Positions 43,131-51,394 of a stretch of 64,000 nucleotides of DNA are shown piece by piece. The notes beneath the pieces were generated by a model. The model ran no database searches. It was not told where the DNA came from and saw only the letters and a list, made by a program, of their open reading frames with translations. Position numbers and translations under genes: made by a program. Source of the DNA: Mesorhizobium sp. 1M-11 (GTDB lineage: Bacteria; Pseudomonadota; Alphaproteobacteria; Rhizobiales; Rhizobiaceae); the NCBI RefSeq assembly GCF_001303895.1, contig NZ_LJSD01000075.1:317501-381500 (forward strand), written 5' to 3'. Each line of letters opens with the position of its first letter. Positions within the stretch are counted from its first letter, which is position 1.

Positions 43131-43535
43131 ATGCAAATCGTCTTCATGCTCGCACTGGCTCTGCATGTCATGTCAGGCGTGTTCTGGGCCGGCTCGACTT
43201 TCGTGCTGGCGCGCACAGGCGACGGCCGATTGGCGATGTCGCTATTCGGACCGCAGATGGGGGCCGCCACCGTGGCCGTCCTGTCGGGTGCCGTCCTCTG
43301 GTATCTCTTCCATGGCACCGGCTATTTCGGCACGCAGGAGCAAGCTCTGGCTGTGGGGGCAATAGCGGCGATCGTCGCCGCTGGCGTTCAAGGCATATCG
43401 GTTGGGCGGTCACGCCGCGCCACGGCGCAAGAGGCCGTGGCCAGCACCTTGCGACAGGCTGTCCGCGGCGAACGTCTGGCCGCAGGCCTGCTTGCCATTA
43501 CGGTCGTTGCCATGGCCATCGCACGGGTGGTTTGA
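43131..43535 (+). CDS. small integral membrane protein, MarR-linked
   Basis: 134-aa protein with four predicted helices (about residues 3-25, 38-60, 70-88 and 112-133); N-terminus MQIVFMLALALHVMSGVFWAGSTFVLAR. Start 43131 is chosen because GGAGG lies 8 nt before it; the earlier in-frame ATG 43116 would place that site inside the coding region. The histidine and aromatic pattern resembles small putative transporter or DUF2269-like proteins, but I cannot name the family. It is divergent from marR and likely its target. Confidence 0.8.
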   Translation: MQIVFMLALALHVMSGVFWAGSTFVLARTGDGRLAMSLFGPQMGAATVAVLSGAVLWYLFHGTGYFGTQEQALAVGAIAAIVAAGVQGISVGRSRRATAQEAVASTLRQAVRGERLAAGLLAITVVAMAIARVV

Positions 43536-43558
43536 ACCAATAGGAAAAACCCGGTCGA

Positions 43559-44416
43559 TCAGGCGGCAAGAAACTCCGGGTTCTGCTTCACCAGCGCCAA
43601 TTTCAGCTTTTCCAGTGCACGCACCTCGATCTGCCGGACACGCTCCTTGGAGATACCGAGCGTCTCGCCGAGCTCTTCCAGGGTAGCGCTCTCGTCGCCC
43701 AGGCGGCGTTCCTCGATGATCCGCAATTCGCGTTCGTTCAAAGCCGCCAACGCCTGTTTCAGCCAACCCGAGCGGCGCTCGATATCGATCGTATCGCCGG
43801 CGATCTCGTCTGGCAGCGGCCCATCCGAAACCAGGAAATCCCCACGCTCGGCCCCCGCCCCATCCTCGGTCAGCGGTGCGTTGAGCGAACTGTCGGGTGC
43901 CGACAGTCTTGCATCCATGATGGCAACGTCGGTTTCGGAAACACCAAGCGCTGTCGAAACCTCGCGGTAGAGTGCCTGATTGGACAAAGCCTCCGTGCCC
44001 GTACCGAGACGGGCGCGCAGGCGCCTCAGATTGAAGAAGAGTGCTTTCTGCGCAGAACTGGTGCCGCCGCGCACGATCGACCAGTTGCGCAGGATATAGT
44101 CCTGCATGGAGGCTCGTACCCACCAGCTTGCATAGGTGGAGAAGCGGACTTCACGCTCTGGATCGAAGCGGGCGGCGGCTTCGAGAAGGCCGATATGTCC
44201 TTCCTGGATCAGGTCGGAAACCGGCAGACCGAAATACCGGAACTTCGCGGCCATCGCGATGACCAGCCGCATGTGGGCAATGACAATCTGGTTCAGGGCA
44301 TGCTGATCATGGCCATCCTTCCAGCGTTGCGCCAAATCATGTTCCTGGTCACGTTCCAGATAGGGGGCGGCCATCGCCGCACGGACCATGATACGCCCTG
44401 CACTATCTTGAATCAT
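43559..44416 (-). CDS. rpoH2: RNA polymerase heat-shock/stress sigma factor RpoH (RpoH2-like)
   Basis: 285-aa sigma-32 family factor. Region 2 reads MRLVIAMAAKFRYFGLPVSDLIQEGHIGLLEAAARFDPEREVRFSTYASWWVRASMQDYILRNWSIVRGGTSSAQKALFFNLRRLR, with the RpoH box QKALFFNLRRLR. Region 4 reads LNERELRIIEERRLGDESATLEELGETLGISKERVRQIEVRALEKLK. It looks like the RpoH2 paralogue of rhizobia, which serves oxidative and general stress. ATG 44416 is used rather than a 36-codon longer frame. An EcfG-type promoter lies upstream, the arrangement known for rpoH2. Confidence 0.92.
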   Translation of the reverse strand: MIQDSAGRIMVRAAMAAPYLERDQEHDLAQRWKDGHDQHALNQIVIAHMRLVIAMAAKFRYFGLPVSDLIQEGHIGLLEAAARFDPEREVRFSTYASWWVRASMQDYILRNWSIVRGGTSSAQKALFFNLRRLRARLGTGTEALSNQALYREVSTALGVSETDVAIMDARLSAPDSSLNAPLTEDGAGAERGDFLVSDGPLPDEIAGDTIDIERRSGWLKQALAALNERELRIIEERRLGDESATLEELGETLGISKERVRQIEVRALEKLKLALVKQNPEFLAA

Positions 44417-44486
44417 CGCGACTTTCCCGTCTGCCCGTTGAGCCCGGATGGACCGACCGGCAGGTCTGCGTCCTAAGGCGTCCACC

Positions 44487-44511
44487 AACGTGCCATGCAG
44501 GCAATGGTTCC
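44487..44511 (-). promoter_or_regulatory. EcfG (general stress sigma) promoter of rpoH2
   Basis: On the minus strand GGAAC (44511-44507), a 16-nt spacer, CGTT (44490-44487). This is an exact match to the alphaproteobacterial EcfG/RpoE2 consensus GGAAC-N16/17-CGTT. The start would be near 44480, about 65 nt before ATG 44416. Confidence 0.75.
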
Positions 44512-44704
44512 CGGCCTTCCTCACGGGAGTGAAACAGTGCGATCCATCCGCCCGGAAGCAACAGCCTTAAAATAGAACAAAATTCCTCGGTTTGAACTAT
44601 TTTGAAATTCGATTCCTTATTAGCAAGACAAGCTTCTGTCACATTCCAGCACCTCTCCAAAGGTCGACATTTGCTGTCCGCCGACATTACGGGATCACAA
44701 AAAG

Positions 44705-45478
44705 ATGAAATGGCTGAAATCGCTGCTCCTGGCCGGAACCCTGCAGGTTCTGGCCGTTACCGCTGGTCATGCCGGTGCTGACTTCGATCAGATCAAGCAG
44801 GCTGGCGTCTTCAAGATCGGCACTGAAGGCACCTATGCTCCGTTCACCTATCACGACACATCCGGTGCGCTGGTCGGCTTCGATGTCGAGATCGGCCGCG
44901 AGATCGCGAAGCGGCTTGGCGTCAAGGCCGAGTTCCTCGAAGGCAAATGGGACGGTCTGATCGCCGGCATCGATGCAAAGCGTTACGATGCCGTCATCAA
45001 TCAGGTCGGCATCACCGAGGCGCGCAAGGCAAAGTACGACTTCTCCGACCCTTATATCGCTTCGAAGGCCGTCCTCATCGTTCGTGACGACAATACCGAC
45101 ATCAAGGACTTCGCCGATCTCAAGGGCAAGAAGTCAGCGCAGTCGCTCACGTCAAACTTCGGCAAGATCGCCGAAAAGAACGGCGCTGAACTGGTCGGCA
45201 CCGACGGTTTCGACCAGTCGATCCAGCTCGTGCTCAACGGCCGCGTCGATGGCACCATCAACGACAGCCTTTCCTTCTACGATTTCAAGAAGCACAAACC
45301 CGATGCCAAGGTGAAGATCGTGGCGCAGGAAGCCAATGCCGACTATTCCGGCGTCATCGTGCGCAAGGGCGATCCCGAGCTGGTCGCGGCGATCAACAAG
45401 GCGCTGGCCGAGATCAAGGCCGACGGCACCTACAAGAAGATATCCGAGACCTATTTCGGCCAGGACGTTTCCCAATAG
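44705..45478 (+). CDS. polar amino acid (cystine-like) ABC transporter, substrate-binding protein
   Basis: 257-aa periplasmic family-3 binding protein. Signal peptide 1-24 (cleaved near GHAGAD). Core FKIGTEGTYAPFTYHDTSGALVGFDVEIGREIAKRLGVKAEFLEGKWDGLIAGIDAKRYDAVINQVGITEARKAKYDFSDPY, with the ligand Arg in TEARK and Asp in DGTINDSLSFYDF. It is closest by eye to FliY/TcyJ cystine-binding proteins. The permease and ATPase genes follow, so this is a complete importer, divergent from rpoH2. Confidence 0.9.
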   Translation: MKWLKSLLLAGTLQVLAVTAGHAGADFDQIKQAGVFKIGTEGTYAPFTYHDTSGALVGFDVEIGREIAKRLGVKAEFLEGKWDGLIAGIDAKRYDAVINQVGITEARKAKYDFSDPYIASKAVLIVRDDNTDIKDFADLKGKKSAQSLTSNFGKIAEKNGAELVGTDGFDQSIQLVLNGRVDGTINDSLSFYDFKKHKPDAKVKIVAQEANADYSGVIVRKGDPELVAAINKALAEIKADGTYKKISETYFGQDVSQ

Positions 45479-45610
45479 GCCTGCTGCGGGCCGGGAATTT
45501 TACCCGGCTCACTCAAACAAGGCGGCGTGCCGTTGGCGGCGCGCCGCTTTTGTGTTTTCTGCGACCGACTATGATGACGCTATGGAACAAGTCCGGAGGG
45601 AGAACAGTTC

Positions 45611-46291
45611 GTGCCACCTTGGCTGCAATTGATGCTGGATTCGCTCGGTCCCCTTTTGTGGGCCGGATTGATTTTCACCATACCACTCACCCTTCTGTCG
45701 TTCGCCTTTGGGCTGGCCGTAGGGCTCGGCGCGGCGCTGCTGCGTCTGTTCGGGCCCTGGCCGCTGGCAGCGATCGTTCGCTTCTATGTGTGGATCATCC
45801 GTGGCACGCCGCTTCTGGTTCAGCTGTTCCTGATCTTCTACGGATTGCCCAGCATCGGCATCGTGCTCGACGCTTTCCCCGCCGCGCTGATCGGCTTCAC
45901 ACTCAACATCGGCGCCTATTCGTCGGAGATCATTCGTGCGGTCATCGGCTCCGTCCCGAAAGGGCAGTGGGAAGCGGCCTATTCGATCGGCATGACCTGG
46001 AGCCAGACGATGCGCCGCACCATTCTGCCGCAAGCCGGCAGGGTCGCGGTGCCGCCGCTGTCCAACACCTTCATTTCGCTGGTCAAGGACACCTCACTTG
46101 CAGCCGCGATCACCTTGCCGGAACTTTTCCAGTCGGCGCAGCGTATCGTCGCCGTGACTTATGAACCGCTGATCCTCTATGTCGAAGCCGCACTGATCTA
46201 TCTGGCGATGAGCTCGATCCTGTCGGCATTGCAGGTACGGCTCGAAGCCCGGCTCAGCCGCTATGGCGGTTTCCTGGAGGCACGCTCGTGA
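45611..46291 (+). CDS. polar amino acid ABC transporter, permease
   Basis: 226-aa HisM-type permease with about five helices and the EAA loop PKGQWEAAYSIGMTWSQTMRRTILPQAGRVAVPPLSNTFISLVKDTSLAAAITLPEL. It starts at GTG 45611 after GGAGGGAG. The stop overlaps the ATPase start (GTGA). Confidence 0.92.
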   Translation: MPPWLQLMLDSLGPLLWAGLIFTIPLTLLSFAFGLAVGLGAALLRLFGPWPLAAIVRFYVWIIRGTPLLVQLFLIFYGLPSIGIVLDAFPAALIGFTLNIGAYSSEIIRAVIGSVPKGQWEAAYSIGMTWSQTMRRTILPQAGRVAVPPLSNTFISLVKDTSLAAAITLPELFQSAQRIVAVTYEPLILYVEAALIYLAMSSILSALQVRLEARLSRYGGFLEARS

Positions 46292-47058
46292 TCGAACTCT
46301 CCAACCTGGAAAAGCGCTTCGGCGACAATGTCGTTCTGAAGGACATCAACGTCGCCATGAAAGAAGGCAGCGTCACCGCGCTGGTCGGCCCGTCGGGCGG
46401 CGGCAAGTCGACGTTGCTGCGTTGTATCAATCTTCTGGAAATTCCGACCGTCGGCACCGTGAGGATCGGCGAGGAAACATTGACCTTCCAGCCCGGCGGC
46501 AAGGTCTCGTCCAGCGATGTGCTGAGACTGCGGCGGCAGACCGGCATGGTGTTCCAGAACTTCCAGCTGTTTCCGCATCGCACCGCCATCGAGAACGTCA
46601 TGGAAGGGCTGGTGACAGTCTTGAAATGGCCAGCGGACAAGGCGCGCGAGCGTGCGCTCTCGCTGCTTGAAAAGGTCGGCATGGCACACAAGGCGGATGC
46701 TTGGCCGGCGACCCTGTCCGGTGGGCAGCAACAGCGCGTCGCCATCGCCCGCGCGCTTGCGCCGTCACCCCGCGTGCTTTTGTGCGATGAACCGACCTCT
46801 GCGCTCGATCCCGAACTCGCTCAGGAAGTCGTTGATGTGCTTGGCCAGCTCGCCGTGGAAGGCACCACCATGGTGATGGCCACGCATGATCTGCGGCTCG
46901 CCTCCAAGGTGGCACGTGAGGTGGTTTTTCTGGAAGCAGGCATCGTTGTCGAGAAAGGTCCGGTCGAAACGGTGTTCGGCAACCCGCAGCACCAACGCAC
47001 CAAACGCTTCATCGCCACGTTGAGACATGAACAGGAAGAATCGGGCAGCAAGAGCTGA
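46288..47058 (+). CDS. polar amino acid ABC transporter, ATP-binding protein
   Basis: 256-aa ATPase. Walker A GPSGGGKST at about residues 34-42, Q-loop MVFQNFQLFPHRTA, signature LSGGQQQRV, Walker B VLLCDEPTSALDPE, and H-loop MATHDLRLA. GTG start at 46288 overlaps the permease stop. Together with the two preceding genes it forms an amino-acid importer, probably for cystine. Confidence 0.93.
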   Translation: MIELSNLEKRFGDNVVLKDINVAMKEGSVTALVGPSGGGKSTLLRCINLLEIPTVGTVRIGEETLTFQPGGKVSSSDVLRLRRQTGMVFQNFQLFPHRTAIENVMEGLVTVLKWPADKARERALSLLEKVGMAHKADAWPATLSGGQQQRVAIARALAPSPRVLLCDEPTSALDPELAQEVVDVLGQLAVEGTTMVMATHDLRLASKVAREVVFLEAGIVVEKGPVETVFGNPQHQRTKRFIATLRHEQEESGSKS

Positions 47059-47082
47059 CCCAACAATCCCGTGCTGGAACGG

Positions 47083-47114
47083 CTGGGCAGGCGTGTAACG
47101 AATGCCTATGTTTG
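47083..47114 (+). promoter_or_regulatory. candidate RpoH-type promoter of msrB
   Basis: CTGG (47083-47086; one mismatch to CTTG), an 18-nt spacer, then CCTATGTTTG (47105-47114), a full match to CYTATNTNNG. It lies about 50 nt before the msrB ATG. An RpoH2 link would suit an oxidative-repair gene. Confidence 0.4.
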
Positions 47115-47166
47115 AGCGAACATCCCCTGCAACGAACAACAAGCCGCAAAGGCAAGGAGATCATTC

Positions 47167-47568
47167 ATGGACACCCATACCTTCCCCGTCACCCGCACCG
47201 ACGCTGAATGGCGCGCGTTGCTGACACCGGAGCAATATCAGGTGATGCGCCATCACGGCACGGAGCGGCCGGGAAGCTGCGCCCTTCTTTATGAAAAGCG
47301 TGCCGGCACCTTCAAATGTGTGGGCTGCGACAGCCCGCTTTTCGAAGCCAAGCTGAAGTTCGAGAGTGGCACTGGCTGGCCGAGCTTCAATGATCCGGTC
47401 GAAGGCTCGGTCGAGACCACCGTGGACCGCAGCTACGGCATGGTGCGCACCGAGGTGCATTGCGCCACCTGCGGCAGCCATCTCGGCCATGTCTTCGAGG
47501 ACGGCCCGCCGCCGACCGGCCTGCGTTACTGCATCAACGGCGTGGCACTGAACTTCGAACCGGCCTGA
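47167..47568 (+). CDS. msrB: peptide-methionine (R)-S-oxide reductase MsrB
   Basis: 133-aa enzyme that reduces methionine-R-sulfoxide in damaged proteins. Zinc ligands Cys51, Cys54, Cys99 and Cys102 in two CxxC pairs; the SGTGWPSFNDP motif; catalytic Cys122 in LRYCINGVALNF. It is cytosolic (no signal peptide) and AAGGAG precedes the ATG. The MBL-fold gene follows 82 nt later. Confidence 0.96.
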   Translation: MDTHTFPVTRTDAEWRALLTPEQYQVMRHHGTERPGSCALLYEKRAGTFKCVGCDSPLFEAKLKFESGTGWPSFNDPVEGSVETTVDRSYGMVRTEVHCATCGSHLGHVFEDGPPPTGLRYCINGVALNFEPA

Positions 47569-47650
47569 AGTAGACTGTATATCGCTGCCCTTTCGTATCG
47601 CCTCCGGTTGACCTATGTCCCTCTTGGGGAAGGAAAGCCGGAGGAGAAGA

Positions 47651-48448
47651 ATGGCCTGTTTCATGTGCCTGCAGTGCGGCGTGCAGTTCGCCGAGAGCGA
47701 ACTGCCGCCCGAGCATTGCCCGATCTGCGAGGACGAGCGCCAATATGTGCGCTGGCAGGGTCAGGCCTGGACGACCTTTGAGGATCTCACCGAAACCCAC
47801 AGGCTGGTGGTGAAAGACGACGCTGAGGTTCTCGCCTTTGGCATCGAGCCACGCTTTGCCATCGGCCAACGTGCGCTGCTCGCCGAAACACCCGATGGCA
47901 ACGTGCTGTGGGACTGCATCAGCCTGGTCAGCGATGATGCCGTGGCCGAGATCAAACGCCGAGGCGGCCTGCAGGCGATCGCCATTTCGCATTGCCACTA
48001 TTATTCTTCGATGGTCGAGTGGAGCGAAGCCTTTGGCGGCGTGCCGATCCACATCCATGCCGACGACCGCCAATGGGTGATGCGACCGCATCCGTCCGTT
48101 GCCTTCTGGGAAGGCGAAACACTGGCCCTCAACCCGTCGCTTACCCTGATCCGCTGCGGTGGCCATTTCGCCGGCGGGCAGGTGCTGCACTGGAGACGCA
48201 GCGGCGGCAACGCCATCCTCTCCGGCGATATCCTGCAGGTGGTGCCGACGCGACGGCACCTCTCCTTCATGTACAGCTATCCGAACCAGATTCCGCTCAA
48301 CGCACGAACCGTCAGGCGCATTGCGTCAGCGGTCGAACCGTTCGACTATGACCACATCTACGGTGCCTGGTGGGGGAGCAACGTGCTTGGTGGCGCCAAG
48401 GAAGCGATGCGCTTTTCCGTGGAGCGTTATCTGACAGCCATCGCCTAG
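47651..48448 (+). CDS. MBL-fold hydrolase-like protein with N-terminal zinc ribbon
   Basis: 265-aa protein. Residues 1-35 form a rubredoxin-like knuckle with two Cys-x-x-Cys pairs (CLQCG and CPICED). The rest is a metallo-beta-lactamase fold (FAIGQRALLAETPDGNVLWDCISL, AIAISHCHYYSSMVEWSEAFGGVPIHIHADDRQWV, LIRCGGHFAGGQVLHW, AILSGDILQVVPTRRHLSFMYSYPN). The usual HxHxDH motif reads HCHYYS, so one metal site is altered. ATG 47651 follows GGAGGAGA; the frame extends 12 codons upstream. Function unknown. Confidence 0.85.
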   Translation: MACFMCLQCGVQFAESELPPEHCPICEDERQYVRWQGQAWTTFEDLTETHRLVVKDDAEVLAFGIEPRFAIGQRALLAETPDGNVLWDCISLVSDDAVAEIKRRGGLQAIAISHCHYYSSMVEWSEAFGGVPIHIHADDRQWVMRPHPSVAFWEGETLALNPSLTLIRCGGHFAGGQVLHWRRSGGNAILSGDILQVVPTRRHLSFMYSYPNQIPLNARTVRRIASAVEPFDYDHIYGAWWGSNVLGGAKEAMRFSVERYLTAIA

Positions 48449-48616
48449 CTTGCCCTGCGTGCCTGTCTTCGACCCGGGGCATAAGTGAATTCCGCCACTT
48501 CCCTGCCCCTGACATGGCGAATCCCAACACCGAGGACATCCCGCAGCAAATTTTTGAGATGTGACCATGAACCGTGCCGCGAAGCGAAATCACAATGCCC
48601 TGGAGCGAAAAGGACA

Positions 48617-49465
48617 ATGAGTAACACCCGTCTAGAAATCGCTCAGCCGAACCGATCCCACGGAACGGTGATCGAACTCAAGGACATCCAGATCTCATTC
48701 AAGCTTGCCAACGGCGGTCGATTTGACGCTGTCGCGGAAAGCAATCTCAAAATCGCCGAGAACGAATTCGTTGCCATCGTCGGCCCGACGGGTTGCGGAA
48801 AATCGACCTTGCTCAATGCCGTGGCCGGTCTTCTCGTTCCCGCCAGCGGCACCGTGGAAATTGGTGGCCAGCGCTTGCAGGGTCTCAACCGCAAGGCAGG
48901 TTACCTCTTTCAGCAAGATGCTCTCATGCCGTGGAAAACGGTGATCGAGAATGTCGCGATCGGCCTGGAGATCGCCGGAGTGCCCAAGAGGCAGGCTCGC
49001 GAGCAGGCACGAGGATGGTTGGAGAAAGTCGGATTGGGAAATTTCGGCGATCGTTATCCGCATATGCTTTCCGGCGGTCAGCGCAAGCGCGTCGGCCTCG
49101 CGCAGGTGCTGATCCGCAATCCGAAATACCTCTTGATGGATGAGCCGTTCGGTCCGCTCGATGCGCAGACGCGAGTCATCATGGGCGATCTCCTTCTCGA
49201 TCTATGGTCCCAAGACAAGAAGGCGGTCATATTCGTTACGCACGACCTGGAGGAAGCCATCGCGCTTGCCGACCGGGTCGTGATCATGTCCGCCGGCCCG
49301 CGTGCGCGCATCATGGCCGAATACCGTATTCCGCTCAGCCGGCCGCGCGAAATCTCGGAGATACGCCTCGATACCCAGTTCCATCATATTCACCGCGAAA
49401 TATGGGGTGCACTGAAGGAAGAGGTTCTCAAGGGCTACAGACAGACGAGCGGAGATCGCCAATGA
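48617..49465 (+). CDS. nitrate/sulfonate-type ABC transporter, ATP-binding protein
   Basis: 282-aa ATPase of the SsuB/TauB/NrtD class. Walker A GPTGCGKST at about residues 57-65, Q-loop YLFQQDALMPWKTV, signature LSGGQRKRV, Walker B YLLMDEPFGPLDAQTR, and H-loop VTHDLEEAIALADRV. ATG 48617 has AAAAGGACA upstream. The stop overlaps the permease (ATGA). The substrate is not readable; the whole operon resembles importers of taurine, alkanesulfonates or pyrimidine-like thiamine precursors. Confidence 0.9.
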   Translation: MSNTRLEIAQPNRSHGTVIELKDIQISFKLANGGRFDAVAESNLKIAENEFVAIVGPTGCGKSTLLNAVAGLLVPASGTVEIGGQRLQGLNRKAGYLFQQDALMPWKTVIENVAIGLEIAGVPKRQAREQARGWLEKVGLGNFGDRYPHMLSGGQRKRVGLAQVLIRNPKYLLMDEPFGPLDAQTRVIMGDLLLDLWSQDKKAVIFVTHDLEEAIALADRVVIMSAGPRARIMAEYRIPLSRPREISEIRLDTQFHHIHREIWGALKEEVLKGYRQTSGDRQ

Positions 49466-50253
49466 AGAAGCCGGTACTCTTTCTGGCACAGCTCGGCGTC
49501 GCTGCCTTTGTCATCATTGCCTGGCATCTCTTCACAGCCACGGACCTGTTCGGCAATCCCTCCAAAGCCAAATTCTTTTTCGCAACGCCCGGCGATGTGG
49601 CATTGCGAACCTATAAATGGTTTGCCGAAGGGACCATCTGGTATCATCTCGGCATTACGCTGGTGGAGGCCATTCTGGCTTTCGCCATCGGCGCGGTCGG
49701 CGGCGTGCTGATCGGTTTCTGGTTCGCCCGCAAACCAGTGCTCGCTGCCATCTTCGATCCTTATGTCAAGGCCGCCAATTCGCTGCCACGCGTGGTCCTG
49801 GCGCCTATTTTCGCTTTGTGGCTTGGCCTTGGCATCTGGTCGAAAGTGGCACTTGGCGTATCGCTGGTTTTTTTCATCGTTTTCTTCAACGTCTATCAGG
49901 GCGTGAAGGAGGTCAATCAGAACGTGCTCGCCAATGCCCGGATGCTCGGCATGAATGAACGCCAGTTGCTGCGCAACGTCTATCTGCCCTCCGCACTGTC
50001 GTGGATGTTCTCAAGCCTGCACACGGCAGTAGGCTTCGCGGTCGTCGGCGCGGTGGTTGGCGAATATCTCGGTTCATCGGCAGGCCTCGGTTATCTCATC
50101 CACCAGGCCGAGGGTGTGTTTGATGTGACAGGTGTTTTTGCAGGCATGCTGGTGCTTACCGCTTTCGTGCTGCTGATCGACTGGGGGGTGACAATCATCG
50201 AGGAACGCTTGCTCGTCTGGCGGCCGAAGGCGACCGGGCAGAACACCATCTGA
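49462..50253 (+). CDS. nitrate/sulfonate-type ABC transporter, permease
   Basis: 263-aa SsuC/TauC-like permease with about six helices and the EAA loop GVKEVNQNVLANARMLGMNERQLLRNVYLPSALSWMFSSLHTAVGFAVVGAVVGEYLGSSAGLGYLI. It starts at the ATGA overlap with the ATPase gene. Confidence 0.9.
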   Translation: MKKPVLFLAQLGVAAFVIIAWHLFTATDLFGNPSKAKFFFATPGDVALRTYKWFAEGTIWYHLGITLVEAILAFAIGAVGGVLIGFWFARKPVLAAIFDPYVKAANSLPRVVLAPIFALWLGLGIWSKVALGVSLVFFIVFFNVYQGVKEVNQNVLANARMLGMNERQLLRNVYLPSALSWMFSSLHTAVGFAVVGAVVGEYLGSSAGLGYLIHQAEGVFDVTGVFAGMLVLTAFVLLIDWGVTIIEERLLVWRPKATGQNTI

Positions 50254-50280
50254 CCGCCGAAATTATCAAGGAGGAAGACC

Positions 50281-51315
50281 ATGAGGATCACCCGCAGAAA
50301 TCTGTTGGAAGGAGCGGCTGCTTTTGGCCTTGCCAGTGTTGTGTCCCGCCTGCCGGCCCATGCACAGGACCCGTCAGCTGCGCCTGAGAAAACCGAACTC
50401 ATGTTCGGCGTCGGTGGGAAACCGCTTTTCTATTATCTGCCGCTGACGATCGCAGAGCGTAAAGGATTCTTCGAAGAAGAGGGCATCAAGGCGACGATCA
50501 ATGATTTCGGCGGCGGCGCAAAGTCATTGCAGGCCTTGGTCGGCGGGTCAGTGGACATCGTGACCGGCGCCTACGAACACACGATCCGAATGCAGAACAA
50601 GGGACAGGACATCAAGGCTGTCTGCGAACTCGGCCGCTTTCCTGGCATCTGCATCGGCGTACGCAAGGACTTGGCAAACGAGATCAAGACGATTGCCGAC
50701 TTGAAGGGTCAAAATGTCGGTGTCACGGCACCCGGTTCCTCCACCGCACTGCTGCTTCAATATGCGTTGATCAAGAACGGCCAATCGGCCGATGCCGCTT
50801 CGATCATCGGGGTCGGCGGTGGTGCGAGCGCTGTTGCCGCTGTCAAGAAAGGTGAGATCGCCGCTCTTGTCCACCTCGACCCGGTCATCACCCGATTGGA
50901 GGTCGACGGCGACATCACGCTGTTGTTGGACACGCGGACCGAGGAGGGCACGCGTCAGCTTTTCGGTGGCACGAATCCAGCCGCAACTGTCTATCTCCAG
51001 CAAAGCTTCATCGACGCCAATCCGATCACCACCCAGCGTGTCGTCAATGCTTTCACCAAATCGCTCGCATGGATTCACAAGGCATCTGCCGACGACGTTG
51101 CCGATGCCGTACCGGAGGAATTCCTGCTGGGCGACCGCGACCTGTACAAGACCGCTTTTGAAAAATCGCGTGCCATGTACTCCGAAAAGGGCCTGATCGC
51201 CGAGGAAGGATTCAAAAGTCTCCTGGAAATGCTCAAGACGCTCGATCCGGAGCTTGCCAACGCGAATATCGCCTTCGCCCAGACCTTCGACCCGCGTTTC
51301 GTGAAAGCCGAATAG
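50281..51315 (+). CDS. NMT1/SsuA-type ABC transporter, substrate-binding protein
   Basis: 344-aa periplasmic protein with a Tat-like signal (RITRRNLLEGAAAFGLASVVSRLPAHAQ). Core: GKPLFYYLPLTIAERKGFFEEEGIKATINDFGGGAKSLQALVGGSVDIVTGAYEHTI, ADLKGQNVGVTAPGSSTALLLQYALIKNG, AVKKGEIAALVHLDPVITRLE. This fold serves taurine, sulfonates, nitrate, aromatic acids or HMP; the ligand is not predictable. GGAGGA stands before ATG 50281. It ends convergent with the deacylase. Confidence 0.88.
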   Translation: MRITRRNLLEGAAAFGLASVVSRLPAHAQDPSAAPEKTELMFGVGGKPLFYYLPLTIAERKGFFEEEGIKATINDFGGGAKSLQALVGGSVDIVTGAYEHTIRMQNKGQDIKAVCELGRFPGICIGVRKDLANEIKTIADLKGQNVGVTAPGSSTALLLQYALIKNGQSADAASIIGVGGGASAVAAVKKGEIAALVHLDPVITRLEVDGDITLLLDTRTEEGTRQLFGGTNPAATVYLQQSFIDANPITTQRVVNAFTKSLAWIHKASADDVADAVPEEFLLGDRDLYKTAFEKSRAMYSEKGLIAEEGFKSLLEMLKTLDPELANANIAFAQTFDPRFVKAE

Positions 51316-51394
51316 CCGGGAGAGGGCAGAGAGCTCCCGTCGTGCGGTGGTTGCGGACGAGCCGACCGGCTGCCGCCACCACCGTCCTCGGCTG

